IMG/VR virus record: IMGVR_UViG_3300030099_001378
Location: 1 to 23,351 of that record
From: a virus
Length of the DNA stretch: 23,351 bases
Direction: 5' to 3' (one strand)
The notes beneath the pieces are model-generated. The model saw only the letters and a program-made list of their open reading frames with translations, was not told the DNA's origin and did not search any database. This document shows positions 7,094 through 15,538 of this stretch, one piece after another. The position numbers and the translations under genes were made by a program. Position 1 is the first letter of the stretch; the number at the start of each line of letters is the position of its first letter.

Positions 7094-8517
7094 TGTCGTT
7101 TGGTCAAGCATTTGCTACAGCATTTCTCAATGGTCTGACAGGTCAGATACAAGAGAGTAGAAAAGAAGCAAGAGAAGAAACTAGAAGAAGAAAGCGCATT
7201 GCTGAACAGGCTGGGCTTCCTCAATATTTAAAGAGACAAAAAAACTACAATAGCTACATGAGCATAGCCAACACGTTGATACAGGACTATGGTGCAGATA
7301 AGGACTTAGTTAAGGTTTTAGCAACAGATCCTGAGAAACTTCTTGGAGCAAGCGCATATATAGAAAAGTTTAAGCAAAAATACGATGGAAGAAATATAAC
7401 ACCTGCTAGAATAAATGGGTTCTTAGGGTCTTTACGTATGGCAGTGCCTGATAAAGAACTAACACTGGAGCAAGCTGCTAAAATGGCTGCAGGACTTGCT
7501 GTTGATAATACAGACCTAGATTCAGAAAAGACTAATCCGGGACTTATGGAAGACAATTTCTTGTTCTCCGTGTTTGGTCTTAACAAGGACGCTAGAGTTA
7601 AGAGAAAGCTTGCAGAGCAAAAAGTGGGTGGTGACTTTAACTACCAAGACCTATACAGGATGGGTTTAGAAGGTGATCCTACCGCAGATAAGATACTTGG
7701 TGCATTTGACTATTCATTCCTACCTCAAGAGATAACAGCTACACAAGCTAGAAATATAGAGGATGGCTTTGAATCACAGGTTGTGTCTGCGCTAACTATG
7801 AGGAAGCAAGCATTAAGTGGTAAAAGTTTAGAGGGTATGTCAGACGAACAAAGATTAGCCCACTCTAAGGAGCTTAACAAGTACACAAACATGTTAGACA
7901 ATTACAATAGAGATCCTAGAGAAAAGAACAAAGCTGTAGCTGAGTTTGGAGGAAAGTATATAGCAAACAAGATGCTACAATTAGGGCAGATAGAGCCTGT
8001 TATAAGAGGTGTTGGTTCTGTGACAGACGCTGTGGCAGCCAGTGCTATAAGAGAGCTATTAGATAATCCAAGAGCAGTAGAACTATTTGGGGAACAAGAG
8101 TTACAAAAAATATTAAATACATATAGTCCTGCTTCAACCAAAGGTAAAAGAACCAAACAGCCACCTAGTGTAGACAATAACAACAAAGGTTTAGGAGATG
8201 ATGCAGACGCTGGTAAGGACACAAACCTACCACAATCTGCTACGGAAAAAGCAAGGAAGATGTTACTGCAAAGCTTTACTCCTGAAAACCTAGAGAAGTT
8301 TGTAGATAAGATTGGTGCGGATAACTTACCTCCAAACCTCCCTGCAGAATATCTACCACCTAGAGGGAGCTTTTATAACCAAGAGCTATACAACAACTGG
8401 AAGAAAACTTTTGGTAAATACTACACAATAGATGGAGTGCGAAAGCCCTACGTAGCCCCGACCAGTGGTGTTGATGTTAGTGGTGGTATAGCTGATACAG
8501 ATTTCGGAGTAGCCTAA
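7093..8517 (+). CDS. Putative virion/ejection protein, 474 aa
   Basis: I cannot assign a function. The first ~20 residues are mildly hydrophobic and small (FGQAFATAFLNGLTG), followed by a strongly basic helix (RKEAREETRRRKRI). The body is soluble and mostly helical. A low-complexity linker lies at ~353-382 (KGKRTKQPPSVDNNN), and a final domain ends GVDVSGGIADTDFGVA. Translational coupling is tight on both sides (TGATG upstream, TAATG downstream into the 1237-aa gene). The pair of a mid-sized and a very large helical protein resembles the internal core or ejection protein order of T7-like phages, but no sequence similarity to those proteins is evident by eye. Confidence 0.55.
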   Translation: MSFGQAFATAFLNGLTGQIQESRKEAREETRRRKRIAEQAGLPQYLKRQKNYNSYMSIANTLIQDYGADKDLVKVLATDPEKLLGASAYIEKFKQKYDGRNITPARINGFLGSLRMAVPDKELTLEQAAKMAAGLAVDNTDLDSEKTNPGLMEDNFLFSVFGLNKDARVKRKLAEQKVGGDFNYQDLYRMGLEGDPTADKILGAFDYSFLPQEITATQARNIEDGFESQVVSALTMRKQALSGKSLEGMSDEQRLAHSKELNKYTNMLDNYNRDPREKNKAVAEFGGKYIANKMLQLGQIEPVIRGVGSVTDAVAASAIRELLDNPRAVELFGEQELQKILNTYSPASTKGKRTKQPPSVDNNNKGLGDDADAGKDTNLPQSATEKARKMLLQSFTPENLEKFVDKIGADNLPPNLPAEYLPPRGSFYNQELYNNWKKTFGKYYTIDGVRKPYVAPTSGVDVSGGIADTDFGVA

Positions 8518-11500
8518 TGGTAGAGTTAAACTTTGACGAGGTTCTGTCTCAAGCCGCAAAGGAACAGGACAGAAACCGTAAAGAAGCACTTATTGTAAAA
8601 CCGATAAAAGAGGATCTCCCTAAACTTACGCAAAGCGATCTTGTAGAAGACGCTGAATCATTAGAAACTATAAAGCAGTATATGAATGATAGGTTTGGTA
8701 TTGATGAATTGTCAGACTACACAGACGAAGAACTTGTTACTGCTTATGTAAACAACATGCGTAGGTTTTCTGCAGGACAATCTGTTGCAACACTAGGTGA
8801 AGTATCTTGGTTGCACAAAGCAGATCCTGACGTAAAGTCCTCTGCAGGAGAGGCATACAAACTCTTTGACCGTATGGAAAATATCTTTACTGGTAAAAGA
8901 AGCACCTTCCTCGAAAGATTAGATGGCGTATATGACTATGCTAGAGCCGCTATATTTGACCCGACTAACTTAGTTGGTTTTGGGGCTGGACGTTTAGTGG
9001 CTTCTATGGGTGCAAAGTCTGCTGGCATAGCGGCTAAAAAAGCAGCCATTGATGCTATGCAAAAAGGGTTGTTAGAGAAAGCAGCCAAGCGCGGTAGCAC
9101 ACTTTCAGCAGAGAAAGCACTAGAGCAAGCTACAAAAAAAGTTACTGCCAAAACTACAGAGCGAGAGTTCTACAAGCAAGGTATGAAGCAGTTTGCTGAA
9201 TCAGAAGCTAAGAGAAAGATAATTAGTAAAGAAGTTGGTGCTACCTTAGGCACAGATATGGCATTTGCTATGGGTATGGACTATGCGTATCAGCAAGGTA
9301 TGATAACAGCAAATGTACAGAAAGACTATAGCACGTTTCAAACAGGTTTAACTGCTGTTGGAGGCTTGATAGCTCCAGCGTTTACGTTAATAAACAAAGC
9401 TACAAGGGGTCAGAAAGCCCTTGGTGTTGAAGCTCCTGAAGTGGGAGCAGGGACAAAACTTAGAGAGAGACAAAAAAGAAATCTCAGAAAGGCTACACAA
9501 GGTGTCACTAAAACATTAGATAGCTTCTGGGAACTATACGCTAGTGATGGTGTCCCAAGTCTTACCATGAAAGAAGCGTCTAAAGTAGGAGAGGGCATAG
9601 CCAAAGCTACAGACTTTAAAACTATATCTGCGGATGAGACATCTTTCTGGAAAGTTTTTGTAAATGGTAACGATGATATTGGTGTCAGAGGCTTATCTCA
9701 GGCTCTGTATGAAAACGGAGCTAGATGGTATGGTCCAAGATTTGACGGTGATAGCTTTACTAACTGGATGGCAGACGTTATACGGAACATGCCTAGAGAA
9801 GAAATGGGTGAGTTCATAGCCAAGACTAAGACCGTCACTAAAAATATACCAGAGTATGACATAGCTCTCAAAAAGTATAAGGATGAAGTGTTAGGTGTAG
9901 CACAGGACAAGAGTTTAACAGAAGAAGAAACTATGGATTTCTTTGCTAACATGTTTGTCCAACACTACAGTGACGCTGGTAGAAGATCTCAGGTAATGTC
10001 TTCTGCATCACAAAAACTCTCTGCTAATCAAAGAATAGCCACTACCACGAAGGGTCTTTTAGAAGCAGACCTTGATCCACTAAGTAGTGGTACTAAGAAA
10101 GCTATAGAAACCACTAACTACGTACAACGTGCAGTCATACGTAACTTGGTTACTAATCCGGGAACAACCGCTTTGAACGTGATAGGTTGGTTCGGATACT
10201 CCTCTATGCAAAGTGTAACAGATTTTACTAAATCAGTTTTATACAGTGGAGAGGGCTTTCTTAAAAGTTTAGCTAATAATAAACAAGGGTCTAAAGAAGC
10301 ATTTAGACAGGCAAGAGCTTTGAGAGGTCTACAATTAAAGAAGCTCAGGAACATTGTGGATTCTACGACAACAATGGAATCTTTTTTGGACTACCTAGAC
10401 GCTAGACCTGAGGTGGGCAGGAAGATGATGCAGTATATGGCAGGTGGTATAGAAACAGAAAAAGCACTAAAAGAGATAGGATTTGACCCATCACAGGACG
10501 TATTTAAGGGAAGTCTTGAGAGTTATACAGGCTTTTTTCAAACTTTGTACGGCACAAAGGCTCAAGATGTTGTCACAAAGTCTATAGAATTTATGTATAA
10601 TATTGAAAAAGGTTTACAACAAAAGTACGGCATGGGTTACAACGATCTCATTCGTTCTGGTAATATGGACGAGATTATGTCTAAAAGTGACTACATAAAG
10701 GTAGAAGCTAAGGCAATAGATGAAACGCTAAAGTCTGTGTTCGGTAAAAAGTATGGTAAATTAGACTTTGAAAACCCACTAAAGTTAGTAGCGTATGGTA
10801 TAGAAGAGTTTAGAAAAATACCTGTAATTGGTTTGTCCTTACCCTTTGGTCAGTTCTTTAACAATACTATAGCTTTTATGTCTAGTTACACTGGAATAAA
10901 TGTTGCGTCTAGTGTGTGGAATAGAAAAAACTACTTTCAAGCAAACAAACAGTTACGTAAGCAGTTCCTAGAAAAAACAGAACTAGAAGCAGAAAGAATG
11001 AAAAATAGGGCTATTAGAAAAGGGGAGAGAACAGACCCTGACTCTAACACAGGTAAAGCTATAACAGAGCTTACATCAGAAAAAAGGATACAACAATACA
11101 TAGATGACCACAATACAGTGCAGTATACAGAGGGTGACATAAGAGAGTCGCTAATAAAAGGAGCGATAGGTTGGTCTTATATGTGGATGAAGTCTACAGG
11201 AGAGATGAAGAACATAGACGAGGGACTAGCTTGGGATCAAGAAAGAGATGCAGACTTTCTTACAGGACAAAAAGGTGCAGCTCTTACAACAAAACAATAC
11301 GACTTTCCTGAATCTCTTTTTAAATATGGCGCAAGAATAATGGCACACAAAAGACGCGGAGAAGACGTACCTGCAGAAACATCAAAGGTTTTTTGGGATG
11401 TGTTTGGTCTAGGACAGTTTGACAGAAGTCTTGGCACATATGAGAGAGGCTTGGGTAATATCATACTGGGCATAACCACTGGAGAGCTAGATAGTTTTAT

Positions 11501-12230
11501 AAAAGACTCTGCACCTGCTATATTCGGAGATGCAGGAGCAACAGTTGCAGCAGGTATGACAAGACCACTAGATCCGATAAATCAGATGGTGGCATTGGCG
11601 CAGGGAGAGAACTACGTTGATGCAGACAGAAGACAAGGTAATAAATACTTTAACAGATCTATACGCTACATAGACAATATCTTTTCGGGTATGCTTCCTG
11701 CTAAAGAAGAAAAGAAAATGGCTACATCTGCAACACCTAGAGGCGCAGGTACAGCCAAGATATTAGGATACAGAGAAGTGCCTAAACAGAGTTATACGGA
11801 GAGGATGTTTAATAGTATAGGTAGACCAAACTGGAGAGTAGGTTTCTTTGGGGATATACCTGAGGCAGACGCTAAGTTAAACCAACGACTATTTTATCAC
11901 CTAGAAGATGCGGCAAGAACAGCGTTTTTAGTAAAAGGGTTTAAAGATATGTCCACCTCAGATAAGGAGAAGGTGGTGAAGGGTCTACTGGAGAGGGCAA
12001 AGAGGAGAACTAAAGATAGTTTTAAGAACTCTTTGCTTGTGAGTGATAGAGAATTAGAGATGCAGTATAGCTTAGATAAGACCTATAAAGATAGTGTTAT
12101 ACGAAAAGCTATAACGGATATTGGTTTAGATGAAGACTTAGATGACTTGAACGAAGAACAACTACAGATGCTAAGAACATATCTAAAGAATAATGATGAA
12201 TATCCTAAGAGGGTTGTAGGAGAGTTGTAA
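8517..12230 (+). CDS. Giant internal virion / DNA-ejection candidate, 1237 aa
   Basis: This is the last and largest gene of the virion arm. The protein is mainly charged helix with scattered moderately hydrophobic segments: DPTNLVGFGAGRLVASMG near 145, TGLTAVGGLIAPAFTLI near 280, NLVTNPGTTALNVIGWFGY from 543, and PVIGLSLPFGQFFNNTIAF from 769. Such amphipathic segments in a >1000-aa late protein suit an ejection protein that inserts into the host envelope, like T7 gp16 by analogy. I see no transglycosylase or protease motif at the N-terminus. I recall the TNPGTTALN region in other marine podovirus proteins of this size. The TAA stop is immediately followed by the intergenic hairpin. The large size and late position are firm; the function is inferred. 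Confidence 0.6.
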   Translation: MVELNFDEVLSQAAKEQDRNRKEALIVKPIKEDLPKLTQSDLVEDAESLETIKQYMNDRFGIDELSDYTDEELVTAYVNNMRRFSAGQSVATLGEVSWLHKADPDVKSSAGEAYKLFDRMENIFTGKRSTFLERLDGVYDYARAAIFDPTNLVGFGAGRLVASMGAKSAGIAAKKAAIDAMQKGLLEKAAKRGSTLSAEKALEQATKKVTAKTTEREFYKQGMKQFAESEAKRKIISKEVGATLGTDMAFAMGMDYAYQQGMITANVQKDYSTFQTGLTAVGGLIAPAFTLINKATRGQKALGVEAPEVGAGTKLRERQKRNLRKATQGVTKTLDSFWELYASDGVPSLTMKEASKVGEGIAKATDFKTISADETSFWKVFVNGNDDIGVRGLSQALYENGARWYGPRFDGDSFTNWMADVIRNMPREEMGEFIAKTKTVTKNIPEYDIALKKYKDEVLGVAQDKSLTEEETMDFFANMFVQHYSDAGRRSQVMSSASQKLSANQRIATTTKGLLEADLDPLSSGTKKAIETTNYVQRAVIRNLVTNPGTTALNVIGWFGYSSMQSVTDFTKSVLYSGEGFLKSLANNKQGSKEAFRQARALRGLQLKKLRNIVDSTTTMESFLDYLDARPEVGRKMMQYMAGGIETEKALKEIGFDPSQDVFKGSLESYTGFFQTLYGTKAQDVVTKSIEFMYNIEKGLQQKYGMGYNDLIRSGNMDEIMSKSDYIKVEAKAIDETLKSVFGKKYGKLDFENPLKLVAYGIEEFRKIPVIGLSLPFGQFFNNTIAFMSSYTGINVASSVWNRKNYFQANKQLRKQFLEKTELEAERMKNRAIRKGERTDPDSNTGKAITELTSEKRIQQYIDDHNTVQYTEGDIRESLIKGAIGWSYMWMKSTGEMKNIDEGLAWDQERDADFLTGQKGAALTTKQYDFPESLFKYGARIMAHKRRGEDVPAETSKVFWDVFGLGQFDRSLGTYERGLGNIILGITTGELDSFIKDSAPAIFGDAGATVAAGMTRPLDPINQMVALAQGENYVDADRRQGNKYFNRSIRYIDNIFSGMLPAKEEKKMATSATPRGAGTAKILGYREVPKQSYTERMFNSIGRPNWRVGFFGDIPEADAKLNQRLFYHLEDAARTAFLVKGFKDMSTSDKEKVVKGLLERAKRRTKDSFKNSLLVSDRELEMQYSLDKTYKDSVIRKAITDIGLDEDLDDLNEEQLQMLRTYLKNNDEYPKRVVGEL

Positions 12231-12255
12231 AAAGAAAGGGGCTTTCGCCCCTCTC
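12231..12255 (-). terminator. Intrinsic terminator at the meeting point of both arms
   Basis: Read on the - strand, AGGGGC pairs with GCCCCT around a GAAA (GNRA) tetraloop and is followed by TTCTTTTT. It starts three bases after the TAA of the last - strand gene. This is a classic rho-independent terminator for the replication arm. Read on the + strand the same stem exists, but it is followed by CTCTCAATTA rather than a T-run, so it should work poorly for the virion arm. The T-tract reaches into the stop codon of the 1237-aa gene. Confidence 0.85.
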
Positions 12256-12257
12256 AA

Positions 12258-12497
12258 TTAATACCATTTGGTATAAAGTTTAAGTGGATCTAAACTAGAC
12301 CATGAGGACGAATAGCCTGATACACCAAGAGCTTTTAGCTCCTCGCGTACAGCTTCATCGGCAGACTTACGTGCTTCCATAGCAGATTTAAGACCTGCCA
12401 TCTTTTTTTCACGATAAGCTTTTTTCATATCTCTAAGTTGGGTATCCAACTCATTGATTTCTTTTGCCATATCCTCAAGACTGATTTCACTTTCCAT
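12258..12497 (-). CDS. Small charged coiled-coil protein, 79 aa
   Basis: I choose the ATG at 12497 because GGAGGTGAAG lies directly before it. A longer frame exists upstream but would overlap the preceding gene by about 100 bases. Residues 1-55 are a highly charged helix (MAKEINELDTQLRDMKKAY, then AMEARKSADEAVREELKAL), ending in a Ser/Trp/Tyr tail (YSSSWSSLD). The function is unknown. The helix-plus-tail layout could suit an oligomeric host-factor-binding or nucleoid-type protein, but there is no diagnostic motif. It is the promoter-distal gene of the right arm, overlapping its upstream neighbour by 11 bases, and is followed by the terminator. Confidence 0.6.
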   Translation of the reverse strand: MESEISLEDMAKEINELDTQLRDMKKAYREKKMAGLKSAMEARKSADEAVREELKALGVSGYSSSWSSLDPLKLYTKWY

Positions 12498-12732
12498 CTT
12501 CACCTCCGATTTTTTGAAAGCTTTTTCTGCTTCTTGCCTCGCTTTGTTCATCCAACCTCTCCAAGTTTCGATAATATGCGACATTGAAGCCACGCTCCCA
12601 TTCTTTGAACGAAACAGTGTTCGGGTAAAATGGGTTGCCCATCATCATCTTTGAATTAGTTTGCAGTAAACCTTTTCTAAAGACTTTGAATCCTAATGTA
12701 AATGGTCTGGGTTTTTTATGTTGAGTATTCAT
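12487..12732 (-). CDS. RMF-like small basic protein, 81 aa
   Basis: I favour the ATG at 12732 (MNTQHKKPRPF), which overlaps the upstream gene by 17 bases. No clear ribosome site is seen, so coupling is likely. The core matches the pattern of ribosome modulation factor-like proteins: a helix with a Gly (FRKGLL), then GNPFYP, then KEWERGFNVAY. Compare the Gly, CPY and W-GGW-A pattern of E. coli RMF, which dimerises 70S ribosomes in stationary phase. A phage copy might act on host ribosomes, but this is pattern recognition only. The C-terminal part (RLDEQSEARSRKSF) is charged. The alternative is an unrelated small phage protein. Confidence 0.5.
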   Translation of the reverse strand: MNTQHKKPRPFTLGFKVFRKGLLQTNSKMMMGNPFYPNTVSFKEWERGFNVAYYRNLERLDEQSEARSRKSFQKIGGEDGK

Positions 12733-12955
12733 TACTATTATAAAACTTATCTCTTTCTGAACATCCGATAAATAAAACAACAGAGTTAGGCTCGTTTTTT
12801 TCCAGATGATCTGCTAGTGTTTGATTTATGTGTGTGTTATTTTCATCTAAAAACTCTATACACTCCGCATCACTGTAAAAAGACGTACCCTTATACTCTA
12901 TAGCACTAATCATTCCATTTACCATGATTGTAGCATATATGATAATACTACCCAT
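12716..12955 (-). CDS. Small protein with hydrophobic N-terminus and two cysteines, 79 aa
   Basis: The start is supported by AGGAGC six bases before the ATG, just after the ribonucleotide reductase stop. The first ~20 residues are hydrophobic beta-type (IIIYATIMVNGMISAIEY), possibly a weak signal-like segment or simply a core strand. Residues ~28-79 include DAECIEFLDENN and SVVLFIGCSERD. The two cysteines could pair if the protein is exported. I do not recognise the family. It is the first of three small unknown genes between the reductase and the terminator, a common place for host-takeover or accessory genes. Confidence 0.6.
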   Translation of the reverse strand: MGSIIIYATIMVNGMISAIEYKGTSFYSDAECIEFLDENNTHINQTLADHLEKNEPNSVVLFIGCSERDKFYNSNEYST

Positions 12956-12956
12956 A

Positions 12957-14843
12957 CTATGCTCCTATATCTACGATTTCACAACTGTCACCAGAACACG
13001 CAAATGTTTGTGACGACTTTGTGTTATCTTCTTTTTCATAATTTGTAAAGGACTTCCAATCTATATTTCCGAACTTACCGCGAAAATCATTGTATACCTC
13101 TTCTGTGCAGTCCTGATAGGGTGCTTGTTGATAAGTATGATCTGAGTGTGGTAAGAAAGATACACCAGACATTTCATCAAAATGTTTGAAGACAAACGCA
13201 CCAACTTCCATCCATTCATCATCCCTCACAGAAACGGTCACTGACGGCTTGTGTTCACACCAGTGCCTCTGATATGTGAGCCACGTTTGTAGCTGTTGTA
13301 TGGCTGTCATATCATCTCTCTTGACCGATTTCTTTGGTGACTTCATGGGGAAGCTAAATACTGTCTGAGTATCAGGCTTCATTACGTCTGGTTCGCTAGG
13401 TATACCACTGTCTACCATGAAGTTAGTAAGAGGATCTTTATTATCCCCCCTAACAGTACGGATATAATAACTGCTATGACGAGGGTGGATACCACTGCTT
13501 GAGTCAACAAGCTGTGATACTGTCCCACTTGGTTTGACGCAGGTGATGGCGGTGCTTTGTGGGATTCCAAAGATTGCTGACCATTCTTTGTTCGTTTCCA
13601 CAGCAACTTTCCTAAGTTCTTCAAGTGTTTTATCAAGTCCATGTTTCTTTCCACTGGTTAGTTCGTTATCCATAATGCCAGTGAGACTGACACCAAGGAG
13701 TCTTTCTTCTTCTGTGTTCTTTTGCCATATCTTTCTAAGGTATGGAAATTTAGTTAAAGTAGATTGCGCTGTACCAAGTATAGTAGCAAGCATAACTTTT
13801 CTCTTCAGGTCATCGAACTTATCCTTTTCTCGTATAACAACCTCTGTAAGATTACAGAACTGATAAGGTCTAAGAATAATCTCACTGCAAGGATTAGTTC
13901 CAAACTCATGATTGGCATCTCTTCTACCAAATTTTTGTGCCTGAGCTTTTGCAGAAGTTCTGTTAAATATACCACGCTCCCCTGACTTTGACTCTACAAG
14001 AGATGTCCACTCACGTAGGAATGTTTCTCCATCAGGCTTGTCCGTGTAGCATACAGAGTTATTAGATAGTGCCATCTGTGGTGCTGTTTCCCACCACTGT
14101 CCCGACTTAGCGTGTCTCATGCGTCCGTCCGATAGATTAGACAAGCTTATCATAGCAGAACGTCTAACACCGCCCGACACTACAACCTCTCCAACTTTAC
14201 ACATTAAGTTATGGCAATCGTAGCTAGATAGCTTACGTCCTGCATTGTGTTTAAAAAGTGATGTAGTGAAGGTAAAAAGATCTATCAAAGGTGCAGGACC
14301 ACTTGCTCTACCACCGAACACCTTTAGTCTTGCTCCTGCAGGTCTAACCTTAGATGTGTCCCAACTTGGTGACTCACCCATATACAGATGCCCTATTAGT
14401 TTACGCAGAGCTTTTGCCCAACCTTCTTTGCTATCCTGCACATCAATAACTGTATCTACATCTTCTATAGTTTGTGGTATCTCAGGTAACTGATTTACAT
14501 ACTGTCGTTCTACAGAGAAGCCAACACCAGTGCCACATAACAAGATATACATAGCTTCATCAAAAGCTTTTGGGTCATCTATAGATAGATAACTACAGTT
14601 GTATCCTGCTGTATTATCTCTTTCCAAAGCTGATCCTGCTGTCATCAACGCTCTCATAGACGGCATAACTTCTAAATTATGTATAGCGTCAAATATTTGT
14701 TTTTTAGGTAGGTGTCCTTTTACTTTTTCTGTAATGTAGTCTACATATCTATTGACTGTTTCTTCCCAAGTTTCCCTGCGTCCTGCCTCGTCTATCCATC
14801 TAGCATATCTGGATACTGCTATAAACTTCTGATAATCATCCAT
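12957..14843 (-). CDS. nrdJ: Adenosylcobalamin-dependent (class II) ribonucleotide reductase, monomeric type
   Basis: This enzyme reduces ribonucleotides to deoxyribonucleotides with a radical generated from coenzyme B12, supplying dNTPs for phage DNA synthesis without needing oxygen or iron. In the 628 residues, Cys83 (GYNCSYL) and Cys330 fit the redox pair. Asn317-Pro-Cys319-Ser-Glu321 is the catalytic N-x-C-x-E motif, with Cys319 as the radical cysteine. VKPSGTVSQLVDSSSG is the conserved glycine/serine loop. Cys616 and Cys621 near the end match the shuttle pair that passes electrons from thioredoxin. The spacing of 11 between Cys319 and Cys330 equals that of Lactobacillus leichmannii RTPR, but this protein is about 100 residues shorter than that enzyme. 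There is no split or intein. The start overlaps the 58-aa gene, whose TGA lies inside this gene. Confidence 0.95.
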   Translation of the reverse strand: MDDYQKFIAVSRYARWIDEAGRRETWEETVNRYVDYITEKVKGHLPKKQIFDAIHNLEVMPSMRALMTAGSALERDNTAGYNCSYLSIDDPKAFDEAMYILLCGTGVGFSVERQYVNQLPEIPQTIEDVDTVIDVQDSKEGWAKALRKLIGHLYMGESPSWDTSKVRPAGARLKVFGGRASGPAPLIDLFTFTTSLFKHNAGRKLSSYDCHNLMCKVGEVVVSGGVRRSAMISLSNLSDGRMRHAKSGQWWETAPQMALSNNSVCYTDKPDGETFLREWTSLVESKSGERGIFNRTSAKAQAQKFGRRDANHEFGTNPCSEIILRPYQFCNLTEVVIREKDKFDDLKRKVMLATILGTAQSTLTKFPYLRKIWQKNTEEERLLGVSLTGIMDNELTSGKKHGLDKTLEELRKVAVETNKEWSAIFGIPQSTAITCVKPSGTVSQLVDSSSGIHPRHSSYYIRTVRGDNKDPLTNFMVDSGIPSEPDVMKPDTQTVFSFPMKSPKKSVKRDDMTAIQQLQTWLTYQRHWCEHKPSVTVSVRDDEWMEVGAFVFKHFDEMSGVSFLPHSDHTYQQAPYQDCTEEVYNDFRGKFGNIDWKSFTNYEKEDNTKSSQTFACSGDSCEIVDIGA

Positions 14844-15012
14844 GTTTTTTTACTTTCACTCCCTCTAATAATGTTATTCCGTCAATGTCAAATAAATAGT
14901 CTCTTAATATATCTTTAAGAGCTTGCTCGTCACCTTCTTTACCATCGTAGTTTACAGGAAGTATATTCTCTTCTTCATCTACTTCTATGGTCATGTTCAC
15001 TGTAAATTTCAT
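14836..15012 (-). CDS. Small acidic protein, 58 aa, between DUF3310 and nrdJ genes
   Basis: This short gene fills what would otherwise be a 165-base gap. It starts in an ATGA overlap with the DUF3310 stop (15009-15012) and ends with its TGA inside the reductase start (ATGGATGA). The protein begins MKFTVNMTIEVDEEEN, then has DGKEGDEQALKDILRDYLF, and ends GVKVKKHG, suggesting two strands and an acidic helix. I do not recognise it. Perfect junctions on both sides are the main evidence that it is translated. Being coupled to nrdJ, it may be co-expressed with nucleotide metabolism. Confidence 0.7.
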   Translation of the reverse strand: MKFTVNMTIEVDEEENILPVNYDGKEGDEQALKDILRDYLFDIDGITLLEGVKVKKHG

Positions 15013-15224
15013 TTCTCTAACTCTTCAATTAACCACTCTAAATACTGTTTACCTTTATTAAGATCGCTGATAGGATTATCTTTGTAACTATATCTGTGTA
15101 TGTATTTATGTACATTACCCTCACAGTAGTATCTAAAGTTGTCCCCTAACTGCTGTCTGATGTAGTCTATACACTCCATACCGCCTTTGTTGTAGTGTGC
15201 AGGGTTCTTTACTTCATCTGTCAT
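15009..15224 (-). CDS. DUF3310 family protein
   Basis: This 71-aa protein starts at the ATG at 15224, preceded by GGAG eight bases upstream. A longer in-frame start has no ribosome site. It shows the full DUF3310 pattern: NPAHYNKGGMECIDYI, then FRYYCEGNVHKYIHR, then DLNKGKQYLEWLI. The family is widespread in tailed phages. As I recall, a related domain occurs in the T7 gp1.7 nucleotide kinase, which fits its place beside the ribonucleotide reductase, but no activity is proven for short versions like this one. It overlaps the upstream gene by 11 bases and the downstream gene by four. Confidence 0.85.
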   Translation of the reverse strand: MTDEVKNPAHYNKGGMECIDYIRQQLGDNFRYYCEGNVHKYIHRYSYKDNPISDLNKGKQYLEWLIEELEK

Positions 15225-15534
15225 GTTTATTGCTCCAATCCACTCTGATAACATTGTCTTTGTTTTCTACGACCTCAAGCTTAGGTACTTTTGGTGCATG
15301 CTTTTTTAAGAAAGAAGCCATCATATCTCTAAACTCTGGATCTATTTCCATCATTCTAACAACTTCCATCATAACTGTCAACATATCAATTATACCATCG
15401 TGCGTTACTTTGTCCCACTTATTGTCATCACTAAAAAGCAAACTGAATGTGCTTTCACCAGTTGCTCTACCAAGATGATCGGTATCAATTTTAGCAACTA
15501 GAGCATAGTCATCTTTTTCAATATAATTTGTCAT
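15214..15534 (-). CDS. Hypothetical phage protein, 106 aa
   Basis: I do not recognise this protein. It is acidic and soluble: a beta-type N-terminus (DDYALVAKIDTDHLG, then ESTFSLLFSDDN), a Met-rich amphipathic helix in the middle (GIIDMLTVMMEVVRMMEID), and a charged tail (VPKLEVVENKDNVIRVDW). It lies between endonuclease I and the DUF3310 gene in the replication arm, five bases after the former's stop. The Met-rich helix suggests a protein-protein interface. No catalytic or metal-binding pattern is visible. Confidence 0.6.
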   Translation of the reverse strand: MTNYIEKDDYALVAKIDTDHLGRATGESTFSLLFSDDNKWDKVTHDGIIDMLTVMMEVVRMMEIDPEFRDMMASFLKKHAPKVPKLEVVENKDNVIRVDWSNKHDR

Positions 15535-15538
15535 GAGC

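Noticed and set aside
12498-12593. N-terminal extension of the 79-aa coiled-coil protein to 111 aa
   Set aside because: It would overlap the upstream gene by about 100 bases from a GTG, while the ATG at 12497 has a near-perfect GGAGGT site.
13412-13654. 80-codon frame on the - strand within the reductase gene
   Set aside because: It is an out-of-frame shadow of a full, motif-complete nrdJ gene.
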